In this document: one piece after another, positions 11,011-22,103 of the stretch | Position numbering within the stretch: position 1 is the first letter of the stretch | Layout of the letters: the number at the start of each line of letters is the position of its first letter | Assembly (NCBI RefSeq): GCF_018294505.1 | Contig: NC_057811.1 | Coordinates: forward strand, 403,398,790-403,462,789 | Source of the DNA: Triticum aestivum | Taxonomy: Eukaryota > Streptophyta > Magnoliopsida > Poales > Poaceae | DNA length: 64,000 nucleotides | Direction of reading: 5' to 3' | The notes under the pieces: model-generated | Databases searched by the model: none | Seen by the model: the letters and a program-made list of their open reading frames with translations, nothing else | What the model was told of the DNA's origin: nothing | Position numbers and translations under genes: made by a program

Positions 11011-11245
11011 GTGAGAGGGCCCACATGGGGACCACAACCCCCCAGGGCGCGCCAAGGGGTGCTGACGTGCCCAGGTGGGTTGTGCCCACCTGGTGCACCT
11101 CCCTCTGGTTATTTATGCACAAAAAATTCTTAAATAATCAGGAAAAAATCATATAAAATTTTCAGGGCATTCTCAGAACTTTTATTTTTTGGGTCATTTT
11201 TTTATTGCACGGGAAATTCAGAAAACAGACAAAACATGGGATTTT
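11011..11245 (-). promoter_or_regulatory. LTR-like promoter block inside element S
   Basis: On the minus strand this block reads ...ctgttttctgaa... aaataaaagttctgagaatg... aagaatttttt... ccagaggg... ggtgggcacaacccacc... ggcgcgcc... ccagaaaaaatc. The same words in the same order occur in the U3/R region of the element's own LTR (about 7200-7440): ctgttttcagcagaa, aaataaaagttctcggaatg, aagaattt, accagagagg, gggtgggcacaacccacc, ggcgcgcc, ccagaaaaaatc. It lies upstream of the 342-residue ORF and is followed by a non-coding leader and a possible splice donor (ttggtatgtgatt near 10865). Confidence 0.6.
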
Positions 11246-11412
11246 ATTTTATTTAACTAATAAAAACAGAAAGCAAAAGGTAGGGACAGAAGGTAGTACT
11301 TACTAAATTCATCAACTTCATACCGTTCAAAAATGATTCATTAATAAGGTTGATCAGGTCTTATTAACAACCACTTTTGATTAGCATGAAACCGAAGAAC
11401 TTTCGTAAATCA

Positions 11413-12195
11413 CTAAGTTACCTCAATGGGGATTTGCATTTCCCCAACAATAAGCATTTCATATTTCTTTTTGACAGTAGGTAGAGGTATTTGAAAACTT
11501 CCAATAGTGATTGTCAGAGATTTTTCAATAACATTAATACCATTCACTTGGAATTTTTTCTTCGGAAAGTGCACCGTATGCTCATTGCCATTAATATGAA
11601 AAGTGACCTCACTTTTATTGCAATCAATAACAGCCCCTGCAGTATTCAAGAAGGGTCTACCAAGGATAATCGACATGTTGTCGTCCTCGGGCATCTCAAG
11701 TATAACAAAGTCAGTCAAAATAGTAACGTTAGCAACAACAACGGGCACATCCTCACAGATACCGATAGGTATGGCAGTTGATTTCTCAGCCATTTGCAAA
11801 GATATTTCAGTAGGTGTGATTTTATTCAAGTCAAGTATTTTATATAAAGAGAAAGGCATAACACTAACACCAGCTCCTAAATCACACAAAGCAGTTTTCA
11901 CATAATTCTTTTTGATGGAGCAAGGTATAGTTGGTATTCCCGGATCTCCAAGTTTTCTCGGTACTCCATCTTTGAAAGTATAATTAGCAAGCATAGTGGA
12001 GATTTCAGCTTTCGGTATTTTTCTCTTATTTGTGATGATGTCTTTGATATACTTTGCATAAGGAGGCATTTTCAAGATATCAGTCAAGCGAGTACGCAAA
12101 AAGACTGGCCTCAACATTTCAGCAAAGCGTTCAAATTCTTCATCATCATTCTTTTTAGTTGACTTGGGTGGAAAAGGCGTAGATTTTGAACCCAC
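11413..12195 (-). CDS. Element S protease (retropepsin) segment
   Basis: Open frame of about 260 codons on the minus strand, the C-terminal part of a gag-protease polyprotein. The retropepsin active site is visible as ALCDLGAGVSVMP, with the partner ILGRPFLNTAGAVIDC further on; this is the aspartic protease that would mature Gag. The preceding segment (FAEMLRPVFLRTRLTDILKM, then YAKYIKDIITNKRKIP) is typical of gypsy elements between Gag and protease. The frame ends at VEVT with no reverse transcriptase behind it. Its apparent start is not a real initiation site: a one-base loss near 12193 separates it from the gag frame, so this copy could not make the fusion without frameshifting. Confidence 0.85.
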   Translation of the reverse strand: MGSKSTPFPPKSTKKNDDEEFERFAEMLRPVFLRTRLTDILKMPPYAKYIKDIITNKRKIPKAEISTMLANYTFKDGVPRKLGDPGIPTIPCSIKKNYVKTALCDLGAGVSVMPFSLYKILDLNKITPTEISLQMAEKSTAIPIGICEDVPVVVANVTILTDFVILEMPEDDNMSIILGRPFLNTAGAVIDCNKSEVTFHINGNEHTVHFPKKKFQVNGINVIEKSLTITIGSFQIPLPTVKKKYEMLIVGEMQIPIEVT

Positions 12196-14152
12196 GGTTC
12201 TCTTTCTTTACCGTGTTTTCTAGCAATGAAGTTTCTTTTATCATACCTTTTATTTTTGGGTTGTGGGTTATCAAGATCAACAGGTGGTTCTATCTCAACA
12301 TCATTATCTGGTTCTTTATCATTGGTTAGTTGAGAGTCTTCATGAACCTCATCATTATCTTTTTCATTATCACTAGATGAGTGTTCATTACCAGATTGAG
12401 TTTCAGCATCAGAGATAGAAGTTTCATTTTCATTATCAGGAGGTTTTTCTATTTCAGGTTCACTAGAAGTATGCAAAGTCCTATCATTTTTCTTTTTCTT
12501 TTTCTTTTTAGAAGGACTAAGTGCACTAGTGTTGTTTCTTTGTGAATATTGTTCAATTCTTTTTGGGTGTTCCTCAGGATAAAGTGGTTCCTGAGTCATT
12601 TTACCTCCTCTAGTTGCAACTCTAACATCAAAGTCATGCATATTATGATTCATTTCATCAAGTAATTCTCTTTTTGATTTAGCAACTTGTTCTAGTTGGG
12701 TTTGAACCATAGAAGCATGTTTTCCAACACCTCTAACATCATTTGAAATTCTAAATAACAAGTCACTCGAGCGAGCAATCATATCAGAATTATATTTCAA
12801 TTGTTTCATAACGTTTGCATTGAAGTGATCTTGTTTTCTAATATAGTTTTCAAACTCATAAAGGCATTGACTAGGATGCATATTGTGAGGAGTATCATTT
12901 TCATTGAACTTCATAAGGGAATTTACCTCTACCACCTTAGGCAGTGGTGGTGTATTAAGCCCATGTATTTCTTCAATAGGAGGTAAATTTTTAACATCCT
13001 CAGCTTTAATACATTTTTCTTCATAGATTTCTTTGCCCCTTGCATATCTTCAGGACTGAGATATAATATACCCCTCTTCTTTGGAGTGGGTTTAGGCGGT
13101 GGTCAATAATTCCTCACCTTGAGCAACAGTTCGTTCCCTGAAAACACAACCAGCGCAACTATCTAGGAAGTCCCTAGAAGCATCAGTTAGTCCATTATAG
13201 AAGATATCAAGTATTTCATTTTTCTTAAGAGGATGATCAGGCAAAGCATTATGTAATTTGCAAAGCCTCCCCCAAGCTTGTGGGAGACTCTCTTCTTTAG
13301 TTTGCACAAAGTTAAATATTTCCTATAAGGCAGCATGTTTCATATGAGCAGGAAAATATTTTTCAGAGAAGCAGTAAATCATATCCTGGGGACTACGCAC
13401 ACAACCAGGAGCAAGAGTATTGTACCAAGCTTTATCATCACCCTTTAATGAGAAAGGAAATAATTTGAGAATAAAGTAATAGCGAGTCTTCTCATCATGA
13501 GTAAAAAGGGTGGCTATATCTTCAACTTAGTAAGATGTGCCACAACAGTTTTAGTTTCATAACCATGGAAAGGATCAGATTCAACCAAAGTAATTAACTC
13601 TGGGTCGACAGAGAATTCATAATCCTTATCAGCAATATAGATAGGTGAAGTAGCAAACTTAGGATCACATTTCATTCTAGCATTCAGAGATTTTTCTTTA
13701 TACTTGCATAATAATTTCTCTAGATCATCTCTATCATTGCAAGCAAGAATATCTCTAGTTGCTTCTTCACTCATAACATAATCTTCAGGTACCTTAGGCA
13801 ATTCATATCTAGGAAGGCTAGTTCTAGCAGGTGTTTCAGGAGTTTCAGTTTCCAGCTCATCATCAGATTCAACAACATCATGTTGTATAACTCTAGCAAT
13901 TTGTTCATCAAGAAAATCACCAAGTGGCACATCATTATTATCAAGCAAGGTACTAGCATCATCATAAGCATCATTCATAGTAGAAGTAGCATCATCAATA
14001 ACTTGCCACATATTGGAATTCATAGCATGTAGTGGTGTTGGAAGTTTACTCATAACAGAAGGTGTATCTAAAGCGGAACTGGATGGCAGTTTCTTACCTC
14101 CCCTCGTACTTGAGGGAAATATCTTAGTCTTTGGATCCTTCAGATTCTTCAT
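12111..14152 (-). pseudogene. Element S gag, broken
   Basis: The N terminus is a clean frame 14152-13514 (MKNLKDPKTKIFPSST), acidic, with SLPRYELPKVPEDYVMSEE and ATSPIYIADKDYEFSVDPEL. A central piece of the Gag fold is at 13307-13092 (SLPQAWGRLCKLHNALPDH; LDIFYNGLTDASRDFLDSCAG), and a hydrophilic C-terminal linker at 12935-12111 contains a lysine run SKKKKKKKN and NFIARKHGKERE. The pieces lie in different frames with stop codons between 13514 and 12935, so no full Gag can be made. No CCHC zinc knuckle was seen. The product would be the structural capsid protein of cytoplasmic virus-like particles. Confidence 0.8.
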
Positions 14153-14201
14153 AGTGATAAATTAATAATAATCCCAAGTGACTCAACAAATATAGCTATG
14201 C

Positions 14202-14219
14202 TCCCCGATAACGGCGCCA
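14202..14219 (-). promoter_or_regulatory. Primer-binding site of element S (tRNA-Asp type)
   Basis: Minus strand tggcgccgttatcgggga, 11 bases after the 5' LTR end. It complements the 3' end of plant tRNA-Asp (TGGCGCCGTTGCCGGGGA) with two differences. This primer is typical of the Athila gypsy lineage. Confidence 0.8.
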
Positions 14220-14230
14220 GAAAGAGGTCT

Positions 14231-15019
14231 TGATGACCCACAAGTATAGGGGATCGCAACAGTTTTCGAGGGTAAGTATTTAACCCAAATTTATAGATTC
14301 GACACAAGGGGAGCCAAATAATATTTGGAGGTATTAGCAGCTGAGTTGTCAATTCAACCACACCTGGAGATTAATTATCTGCAGCAAAGTAGTTTGATAG
14401 TTTTGATAGTAGTGACAGCAGCAACGGTAACAGTAACAGTGATAGCAGTAATTTGTAGCAAGTGTAACAGTGATGATAGCAATAGTAATGCAGCGAGATC
14501 AATAAGGATAAATTCGTAGGCATTGGATCGGTGACTTGTTGGATGATATTCATCATGTGATAGTTATAACCTAGGGCGATACGGCACTAACTCCAGTTCA
14601 TCGATATAATGTAGGCATGTATTCTGTAAATAGTCATACGTGCTTTATTAAAAGAACTTGCATGACATCTTTTGTCCTACCCTCCCGTGGCAGCGGGGTC
14701 CATATTGGAAACTAAGGGATATTAAGGCCTCCTTAAGGCCTCCTTTTAATAGTGAACCGGAACAAGGCATTAACACATAGTGAATACATGAACTCGTCAA
14801 ACTACGGTCATCACCGGGAGTGGGCCCGGTTGTTCTCACTCCGGGGTTGCCGGATCATAACACGTAGTAGGTGACTATAACTTGCAAGATCGGATCTAAA
14901 ACATGGATATAATGATGAATTCATAGACGGTTCAGATCTGAGTTCATGGCACCTGGGACCAAAGTGACAAGAATTAAGCATGGCAAAGTCATAGCAACAT
15001 CAATCTAAGAACATACTGG
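14231..15019 (-). repeat. 5' LTR of element S, part 1
   Basis: Begins tgatgacccacaagtatagg on the plus strand and matches 6132-6930 of the other LTR. It carries a short duplication of aaggcctcctt near 14724-14745 and lacks about 15 bases near 14385 relative to the partner. It stops where element T enters, at actgg. Confidence 0.9.
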
Positions 15020-16593
15020 TGATACGTCTCCAACGTATCTATAATTTTTGATCGCTTCATGCTATATTATATTCTGTTTTGGATGATTAATGGGCTTTGT
15101 TATACACTTTTATATTATTTTTGGGACTAACCTATTAACCGGAGGCCCAGCCCAAATTGTTGTTTCTTGCCTATTTCAAAGTTTCGCAGAAAAAGAATAT
15201 CAAACGGAGTCCAAACGGAATGAAACCTTCGGGAACGTGATTTTCTGAACAAACGTGATCGAGAGGACTTGGAGTCTACGTCAAGAAATCAACCAGGAGA
15301 GCACGAGGCAGGGGGGCGCATCTACCCCCTGGGCGCGCCCTCCACCCTCGTGGGGCCCACGTTGCTCCACCGACGTACTTCTTCCTCCTATATATACCAA
15401 CGTACCCCCAAACCAACAGAGGCATCCACGAAAACCTAATTCCACCGCCGCAACCTTCTGTACCCGTGAGATCCCATCTTGGGGCCTTTTCCGGTGTCCT
15501 GCCGGAGGGGGCATTGATCATGGAGGGCTTCTACATCAACACCATAGCCTCTCCGATGATGTGTGAGTAGTTTACCTCAGACCTTCGGGTCCATAGTTAT
15601 TAGCTAGATGGCTTCTTCTCTCTCTTTGGATCTCAATACAAAGTTCTCCACAATTCTCGTGGAGATCTATTCGATGTAATCTTCTTTTGCGGTGTGTTTG
15701 TTGAGACCGATGAATTGTGGGTTTATGATCAAGTTTATCTATGAACAATATTTGAATCTTCTCTGAATTCTTTTATGTATGATTGGTTATCTTTGCAAGT
15801 CTCTTCGGATTATCAGTTTGGTTTGGCCTACTAGATTGATCTTTCTTGCAATGGGAGAAGTGCTTAGCTTTGGGTTCAATCTTGCGGTGTCCTTTCCCAG
15901 TGACAGCAGGGGCAGCAAGGCACGTATTGTATTGTTGCCATCGAGGATAACAAGATGGGTTTTATATCATATTGCATGAGTTTATCCCTCTACATCATGT
16001 CATCTTACTTAAAGCATTACTCTGTTCTTTTGAACTTAATACTCTAGATGCATGCTGGATAGCGGTCGATGTGTGGAGTAATAGTAGTAGATGCAGGCAG
16101 GAGTCGGTCTACTTGTCACGGACGTGATGCCTATATACATGATCATACCTAGATATTCTCATAACTATGCTCAATTCTATCAATTGCTCAACAGTAATTT
16201 GTTCACCCACCATAATACTTATGCTCTTGAGAGAAGCCACTAGTGAAACCTATGGCCCCCGGGTCTATTTTCCATCATATTAATCTTCCAACACTTAGCT
16301 ATTTTTATTGCCTTTTATTTTACTTTTCATCTTTATTATAAAAATACCAAAAATATTATCTTATCATATCTATCATATCTCACTTTCGTAAGTGACCGTG
16401 AAGGGATTGACAACCCCTTTATTGCGTTGGTTGCGAGGTTTTTATTTGTTTGTGTAGGTGCGAGGGACTTGAGCGTGGCCTCCTACTGGATTGATACCTT
16501 GGTTCTCAAAAACGGAGGGAAATACTTACGCTACTTTGCTGCATCACCCTTTCCTCTTCAAGGGAAAACCAACGCAGTGCTCAAGAGGTAGCA
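15020..16593 (+). repeat. 5' LTR of element T (1574 bp)
   Basis: Runs from tgatacgtctccaacgtatc to tcaagaggtagca. A TATA box ctatatatacc is at 15389-15399 after a GC-rich block with gggcgcgccc. The partner LTR is 21011-22103 plus 30648-31126. Confidence 0.92.
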
Positions 16594-16604
16594 AGAAGGA
16601 TTTC

Positions 16605-16622
16605 TGGTGCCGTTGTCGGGGA
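16605..16622 (+). promoter_or_regulatory. Primer-binding site of element T (tRNA-Asp type)
   Basis: tggtgccgttgtcgggga, 11 bases after the LTR. Two mismatches to the complement of plant tRNA-Asp. Same primer type as element S, which suggests both use or borrow the same Athila-type machinery. Confidence 0.78.
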
Positions 16623-16842
16623 GTCTACGCAAAAGTCAACATACCAAGTACCCATCACAAACTCTTATCCCTCGCATTACATTATTTGCCATTTGCCTCT
16701 CGTTTTCCTCTCCCCCACTTCACCCTTGCCGTTTTATTCGCCCCCTTTGCCTTTTCTTCGTCTTCTTCCCGTATGTCTTTTTATTTGTGTTTCCACGTGC
16801 CTTCAATTTGCTTGCATCTTTGCTTGCTAAAAATCTATTGAT

Positions 16843-18195
16843 ATGGATCCACTTAAAGTGTTCTACTTGGATCATCTCCGGTCTTTATGCGCTCGTGCTG
16901 AAACCCCAACTAGCCTAGTTGATGGGAAATCTTTAGATGAGCATGCTCATTTTGTGCGTCACCGTTTGTCTGAAAAAGGGAAACTCTTATGGGGTCAAAT
17001 AAACAGATTGCTGTGTTATGCTTGGAATCTTTGTGAAATTCATGATTTTACTTGTTGCTCTAAGAACCCTAAAAAACACCTTCCCTACCTATGTGAGTTC
17101 AATGAAAATGAAATCTTATCTTCTTATGCAAAGGGTGTTTATAGTTACTATGATATTGAACAAATTGAAGAATTTGTTGCTTTTAAGGGTGCTTATGAAG
17201 TTGCTTCTTTGATTGAAAAGTATGATATTACTCTCTACGAATCTGAAATTTTTGACATACTTAAATATTGCTATGAAAACTATGCTCATAATGTCTATGT
17301 CAAAGAATTTATTGAGAGAATGACCGTTGCTTTGGAAGGAAATAATGATATGCATGAATCTATAGGTAATGATGATTACGACGATTTGATTGAAATATCC
17401 CTTGATGAACATGATGCTTTCTATTCTTGTGGCCATGATGCCAATATTTATGAAGATGAATTTGCTATAGTTCCTTATGTTAAACATGAGATCATTGCTA
17501 TTGCACCCATACTTGGTAGTTCCCTCGATGAAAAGCATGATTGCAATGATGTTACTATAAATTCTCTTGATGTCAATTGTGCTAATAATATGCAAAACCC
17601 TAAGCTTGGGGATGCTAGTTTTGCTATGTCTACTACTTGTTGCAATGATCATGATTGGGGTGATTCTTCTTATGATCTTGAAAATTTATTTAAGCCCCAT
17701 GATGAATATGAGATTGATAATAGTGTTTGCAATAATATTGAAAGTGGGTTTGGAAGAGTGTAAACTTTAGATCCCACATATTTGGAGAATGTTCAATCTT
17801 ATGGTATTTTTGATAAAAGTGGGTTTGGAGAGGTCATGACTTTAGTTTATCTTAATCCCACTATTTTGGAAGAGTGTCAAGTTTGCATACATGTGGATCA
17901 TGTTAAGAATATGTTTTGTGATAGATATATTGTTGAATTTGCTTATTATCCAACATGTAATTATTATGAGAGAGGAAAATATGGTTGTAGAAATTTTCAT
18001 GTTACTAAATTACCTCTCGTTATGTTGAGATTGCTATTGTTTCTTTCCGCTTCCTTGCATATGCTAGTTTTTGCTTGCCTTGATAATTTGTTTGCCTATA
18101 AGATGCCTATGAATAGGAAGTATGTTAGACTTAGATGTGTTTGTCACGTGTTTTATGATGCTCTCTTTGTGCCTCAATTCTTGTCTTTCTTGTGA
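16843..18195 (+). pseudogene. Element T single ORF, about 450 codons, one in-frame stop
   Basis: The frame opens MDPLKVFYLDHLRSLCARAE at 16843 and runs to TAA at 17761-17763, then continues in the same frame to 18195. The single stop looks like a point mutation in an otherwise intact 450-residue frame. I recognise this as a protein carried by a very abundant Triticeae repeat, but no function is known to me. What is visible: an alpha-helical, Cys-rich N-terminal third (LLCYAWNLCEIHDFTCC), a strongly acidic Asp/His-rich middle (HDANIYEDEFAIVPYVKHE; CCNDHDWGDSSYDLENLF) and a hydrophobic stretch near residues 389-413 (LPLVMLRLLLFLSASLHMLV) that could span a membrane. No CCHC knuckle, no retropepsin DSGA/DLGA and no polymerase motif. 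A diverged gag or env-like role is possible but unsupported. Confidence 0.7.
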
Positions 18196-20995
18196 GCATC
18201 ATTGAAATCTCAATGCTAGCTAGGAGCGTTAAACGATAGCGCTTGTTGGGAGGCAACCCAATTTTATTTTAAGTTCCTTGCTTTTTGCTTCTGTTTAGGA
18301 ATAAATCTTTGATCTAGCCTCTGGTTAGATTTGTTTTTATGTTGTAATTAGTGTTTGTGCCAAGTTAAACCTATAGGATCTTCTTGGATGACAGTTATTT
18401 GATCTTGCTGAAAATTCCAGAAACTTTTTGTTCACAAAAACAATTATTAAAAATCATCAGAACGTGATAAAATATTGATTCCAATTGCAGCAGATCAATA
18501 AACAAATTTCTAGGTCGTCCTATTTTGGTAGATTTTTTGGAGTTCCAGAAGTTTGCGTTAGTTACAGATTACTACAGACTGTTCTGTTTTTTACAGATTC
18601 TGTCTTTCGTGTGTTGTTTGCTTATTTTGATGAATCTATGGCTAGTAAAATAGTTTATAAACCATAGAGAAGTTGGAATATATTAGGTTTAACACCAATA
18701 TAAATAAAGAATGAGTTCATTACAGTACCTTGAAGTGGTGTTTTGTTTTCTTTCGCTAACGGAGCTCACAGGATTTTCTGTTAAGTTTTGTGTTGTGAAG
18801 TTTTCAAGTTTTGGGTAAAAGATTTGATGGATTATGGAACAAGGAGTGGAAAGAGCCTAAGCTTGGGGATGCCCATGGCACCCCAAGATAATCTAAGGAC
18901 ACCAAAAAGCCAAAGCTTGGGGATGCCCCGGAAGGCATCCCCTCTTTCGTCTACTTCCATCGGTAACTTTACTTGGAGCTATATTTTTATTCACCACATG
19001 ATAAGTGTTTTGCTTGGAGCGTCTTGTATGATTTGAGTCTTTGCTTTTTAGTTTACCACAATCATCTTTGCTGTACACACCTTTTGAGAGAGACACACAT
19101 GATTCGGAATTTATTAGAATACTCTATGCGCTTCGCTTATATCTTTTGAGCTATATAGTTTTTGCTCTAGTGCTTCACTTATATCTTTTAGAGCACGGCG
19201 GTGGTTTTGTTTTATAGAAACTATTATTCTCTCATGCTTCACTTATATTATTTTGAGAGTCTTAAACAGCATGGTAATTTTCTTAAATTAGGAAATTAAT
19301 CCTAATATGCTAAGTATTCAAGACTAGTAAAAACTTTCTTATGAGTGTGCTGAATACTAAGAGAAGTTTGATGCTTGATGATTGTTCTGAGATATGGAGG
19401 TAGTGATATTAAAGTTGTGCTAGTTGAGTAGTTGTGAAATTGAGAAATACTTGTGTTGAAGTTTGCAAGTCCCGTAGCATGCACGTATGGTAAACGTTAT
19501 GTAACAAATTTGAAACATGAGGTGTTCTTTGATTGCCTTCCTTATGAGTGGCGGTCGGGGATGAGCGATGGTCTTTTCCTACCAATCTACCCCCCTAGGA
19601 GCATGTGCGTAGTGCTTGGCTTTTGATGACTTGTAGATTTTTGCAATAAGTATGTGAGTTCTTTATGACTAATGTTGAGTCCATGGATTATACGCACTCT
19701 TACCCTTCCATCATTGCTAGCCTCTTCGGTACCGTGCATTGCCCTTTCTCACATTGAGAGTTGGTGCAAACTTCGCCGGTGCATCCAAACCCCGTGATAT
19801 GATACGCTCTGTCACACATAAACCTCCTTATATCTTCCTCAAAACAGCCTTCATACGTACCTATTATGACATCTCCATAGCCATTCCGAGATATATTGCC
19901 ATGCAACTTTCCACCGTTCCGTTTATCATGACACGTTCATCATTGTCATATTGCTTTGCATGATCATGTAGTTGACATCGTATTTGTGGCAAAGCCACCG
20001 TTCATAATTTTTCATACATGTCACTCTTGATTCATTGCCTATCCCGGTATACCGCCGGAGGCATTCATATAGAGTCATACTTTGTTCTAGTATCGAGTTG
20101 TAATCATTGAGTTGTAAATAAATAGAAGTGTGATGATCATCATTCATAGAGCATTGTCCCAATAAAAAAAGAGAAAGGCCAAATAAAAAAGGAGGCCCAA
20201 AAAAAGAGAAAATAAAAAGGGACAATGCTACTATCCTTTTTTCCACACTTGTGCTTCAAAGTAGCACCATGATTTTCATGATAGAGAGTCTCTTGTTTTG
20301 TCACTTTCATATACTAGTGGGAATTTTTCATTATAGAACTTGGCTTGTATATTCCAACAATGGGCTTCTCCAAATGCCCTAGGTCTTCGTGAGCAAGCAA
20401 GTTGGATGCACACCCACTTAGTTTCTTTTGTTGAGCTTTCATGCATTTATAGCTCTAGTGCATCCGTTGCATGGCAATCCCTACTCCTTGCATTAACATC
20501 AATCGATGGGCATCTCCATAGCCCGTTGATTAGCCGCGTTGATGTGAGACTTTCTCCTTTTTTGTCCTCTTCACATAACCCCCATCATTATATTCTATTC
20601 CACCCATAGTGCTATATCCATGGCTCACGCTCATGTATTGCGTGAAGGTTGAAAAAGTTTGAGATTACTAAAGTATGAAACAATTGATTGGCTTGTCATC
20701 GGGGTTGTGCATGATGAGAGCATTCTTGTGTGACGAAAATGGAGCATGACTAAACTATATGATTTTGTAGGCATGAACTTTCTTTGGCCATGTTATTTTG
20801 AGAAGACATAATTGCTTAGTTAGTATGCTTGAAATATTATTGCTTTTATGTCGATATTAAACTTTTATCTTGAATCTTTCGGATCTGAATATTCATACCA
20901 CAATTAATAGGGTTACATTAAAAATTATGCCAAGTAGCATTCCGCATCAAAAATTCTGTTTTTATCATTTACCTACTCGAGGACAAGCAGGAATT
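18196..20995 (+). other. Non-coding internal region of element T
   Basis: About 2.8 kb with no protein-like frame. It contains copies of aagcttggggatgc at 18859-18872 and 18913-18926, matching the terminal polypurine tract motif (another copy at 17602-17615 lies inside the ORF). It would form a long 3' untranslated part of the genomic RNA. Confidence 0.6.
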
Positions 20996-21010
20996 AAGCT
21001 TGGGGATGCT
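20996..21010 (+). promoter_or_regulatory. Polypurine tract of element T
   Basis: aagcttggggatgct directly before the 3' LTR. The core aagcttggggatgc occurs three more times inside the element. Confidence 0.72.
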
Positions 21011-22103
21011 TGATACGTCTCCAACGTATCTATAATTTTTGATTGCTTCATGCTATATTATATTTTGTTTTGGATGATTAATGGGATTTGTTATACACTT
21101 TTATATTATTTTTGGGACTACCCTATTAACCGGAGGCCCAGCCCAAATTGTTGTTTTTTGCCTATTTCAGAGTTTCGCAAAAAAAGAATATCAAACGGAG
21201 TCCAAACGGAATGTAACCTTCGGGAACGTGATTTTCGGAACAAACGTGATCCAAAGGACTTGGAGTCTACGTCAAGAAATCAACCAGGAGAGCACGAGGC
21301 AGGGGGCGCGCCTACCCCCCTAGGCGCGCCCTCCACCCTCATGGGCCCACGTTGCTCCACCGACGTACTTCTTCCTCCTATATATACCTACGTACCCCCA
21401 AACCAACAGAGGCATCCACGAAAACCTAATTCCACCGCCGCAACCTTCTGTACCCGTGAGATCCCATCTTGGGGCCTTTTTCGGCGTCCTGCCGGAGGGG
21501 GCATTGATCACAGAGGGCTTCTACATCAACACCATAGCCTCTCCGATGATGTGTGAGTAGTTTACCTCAGACCTTCGGGTCCATAGTTATTAGCTAGATG
21601 GCTTCTTCTCTCTCTTTGGATCTCAATACAAAGTTCTCCATGATTCTCGTGGAGATCTATTTGATGTAATCTTCTTTTGCGTTGTGTTTGTTGAGACCAA
21701 TGAATTGTGGGTTTATGATCAAGTTTATCTATGAACAATATTTGAATCTTCTCTGAATTCTTTTATGTATGATTGGTTATCTTTGCAAGTCTCTTCGAAT
21801 TATCAGTTTGGTTTGGCCTACTAGATTGATCTTTCTTGCAATGGGAGAAGTGCTTAGCTTTGGATTCAATCTCGTGGTGTCCTTTCCCAGTGACAGCAGG
21901 GGCAGCAAGGCACGTATTGTATTGTTGCCATCGAGGATAACAAGATGGGGTTTATATCATATTGCATGAGTTTATCCCTCTACATCATGCCATCTTACTT
22001 AAAGCATTACTCTGTTCTTTTGAACTTAATACTCTAGATGCATGCTGGATAGCGGTCGATGTGTGGAGTAATAGTAGTAGATGCACGCAGGAGTCGGTCT
22101 ACT
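21011..22103 (+). repeat. 3' LTR of element T, part 1
   Basis: Matches 15020-16112 of the 5' LTR up to gagtcggtctact, where Angela A inserted. Part 2 is at 30648-31126. Confidence 0.92.
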
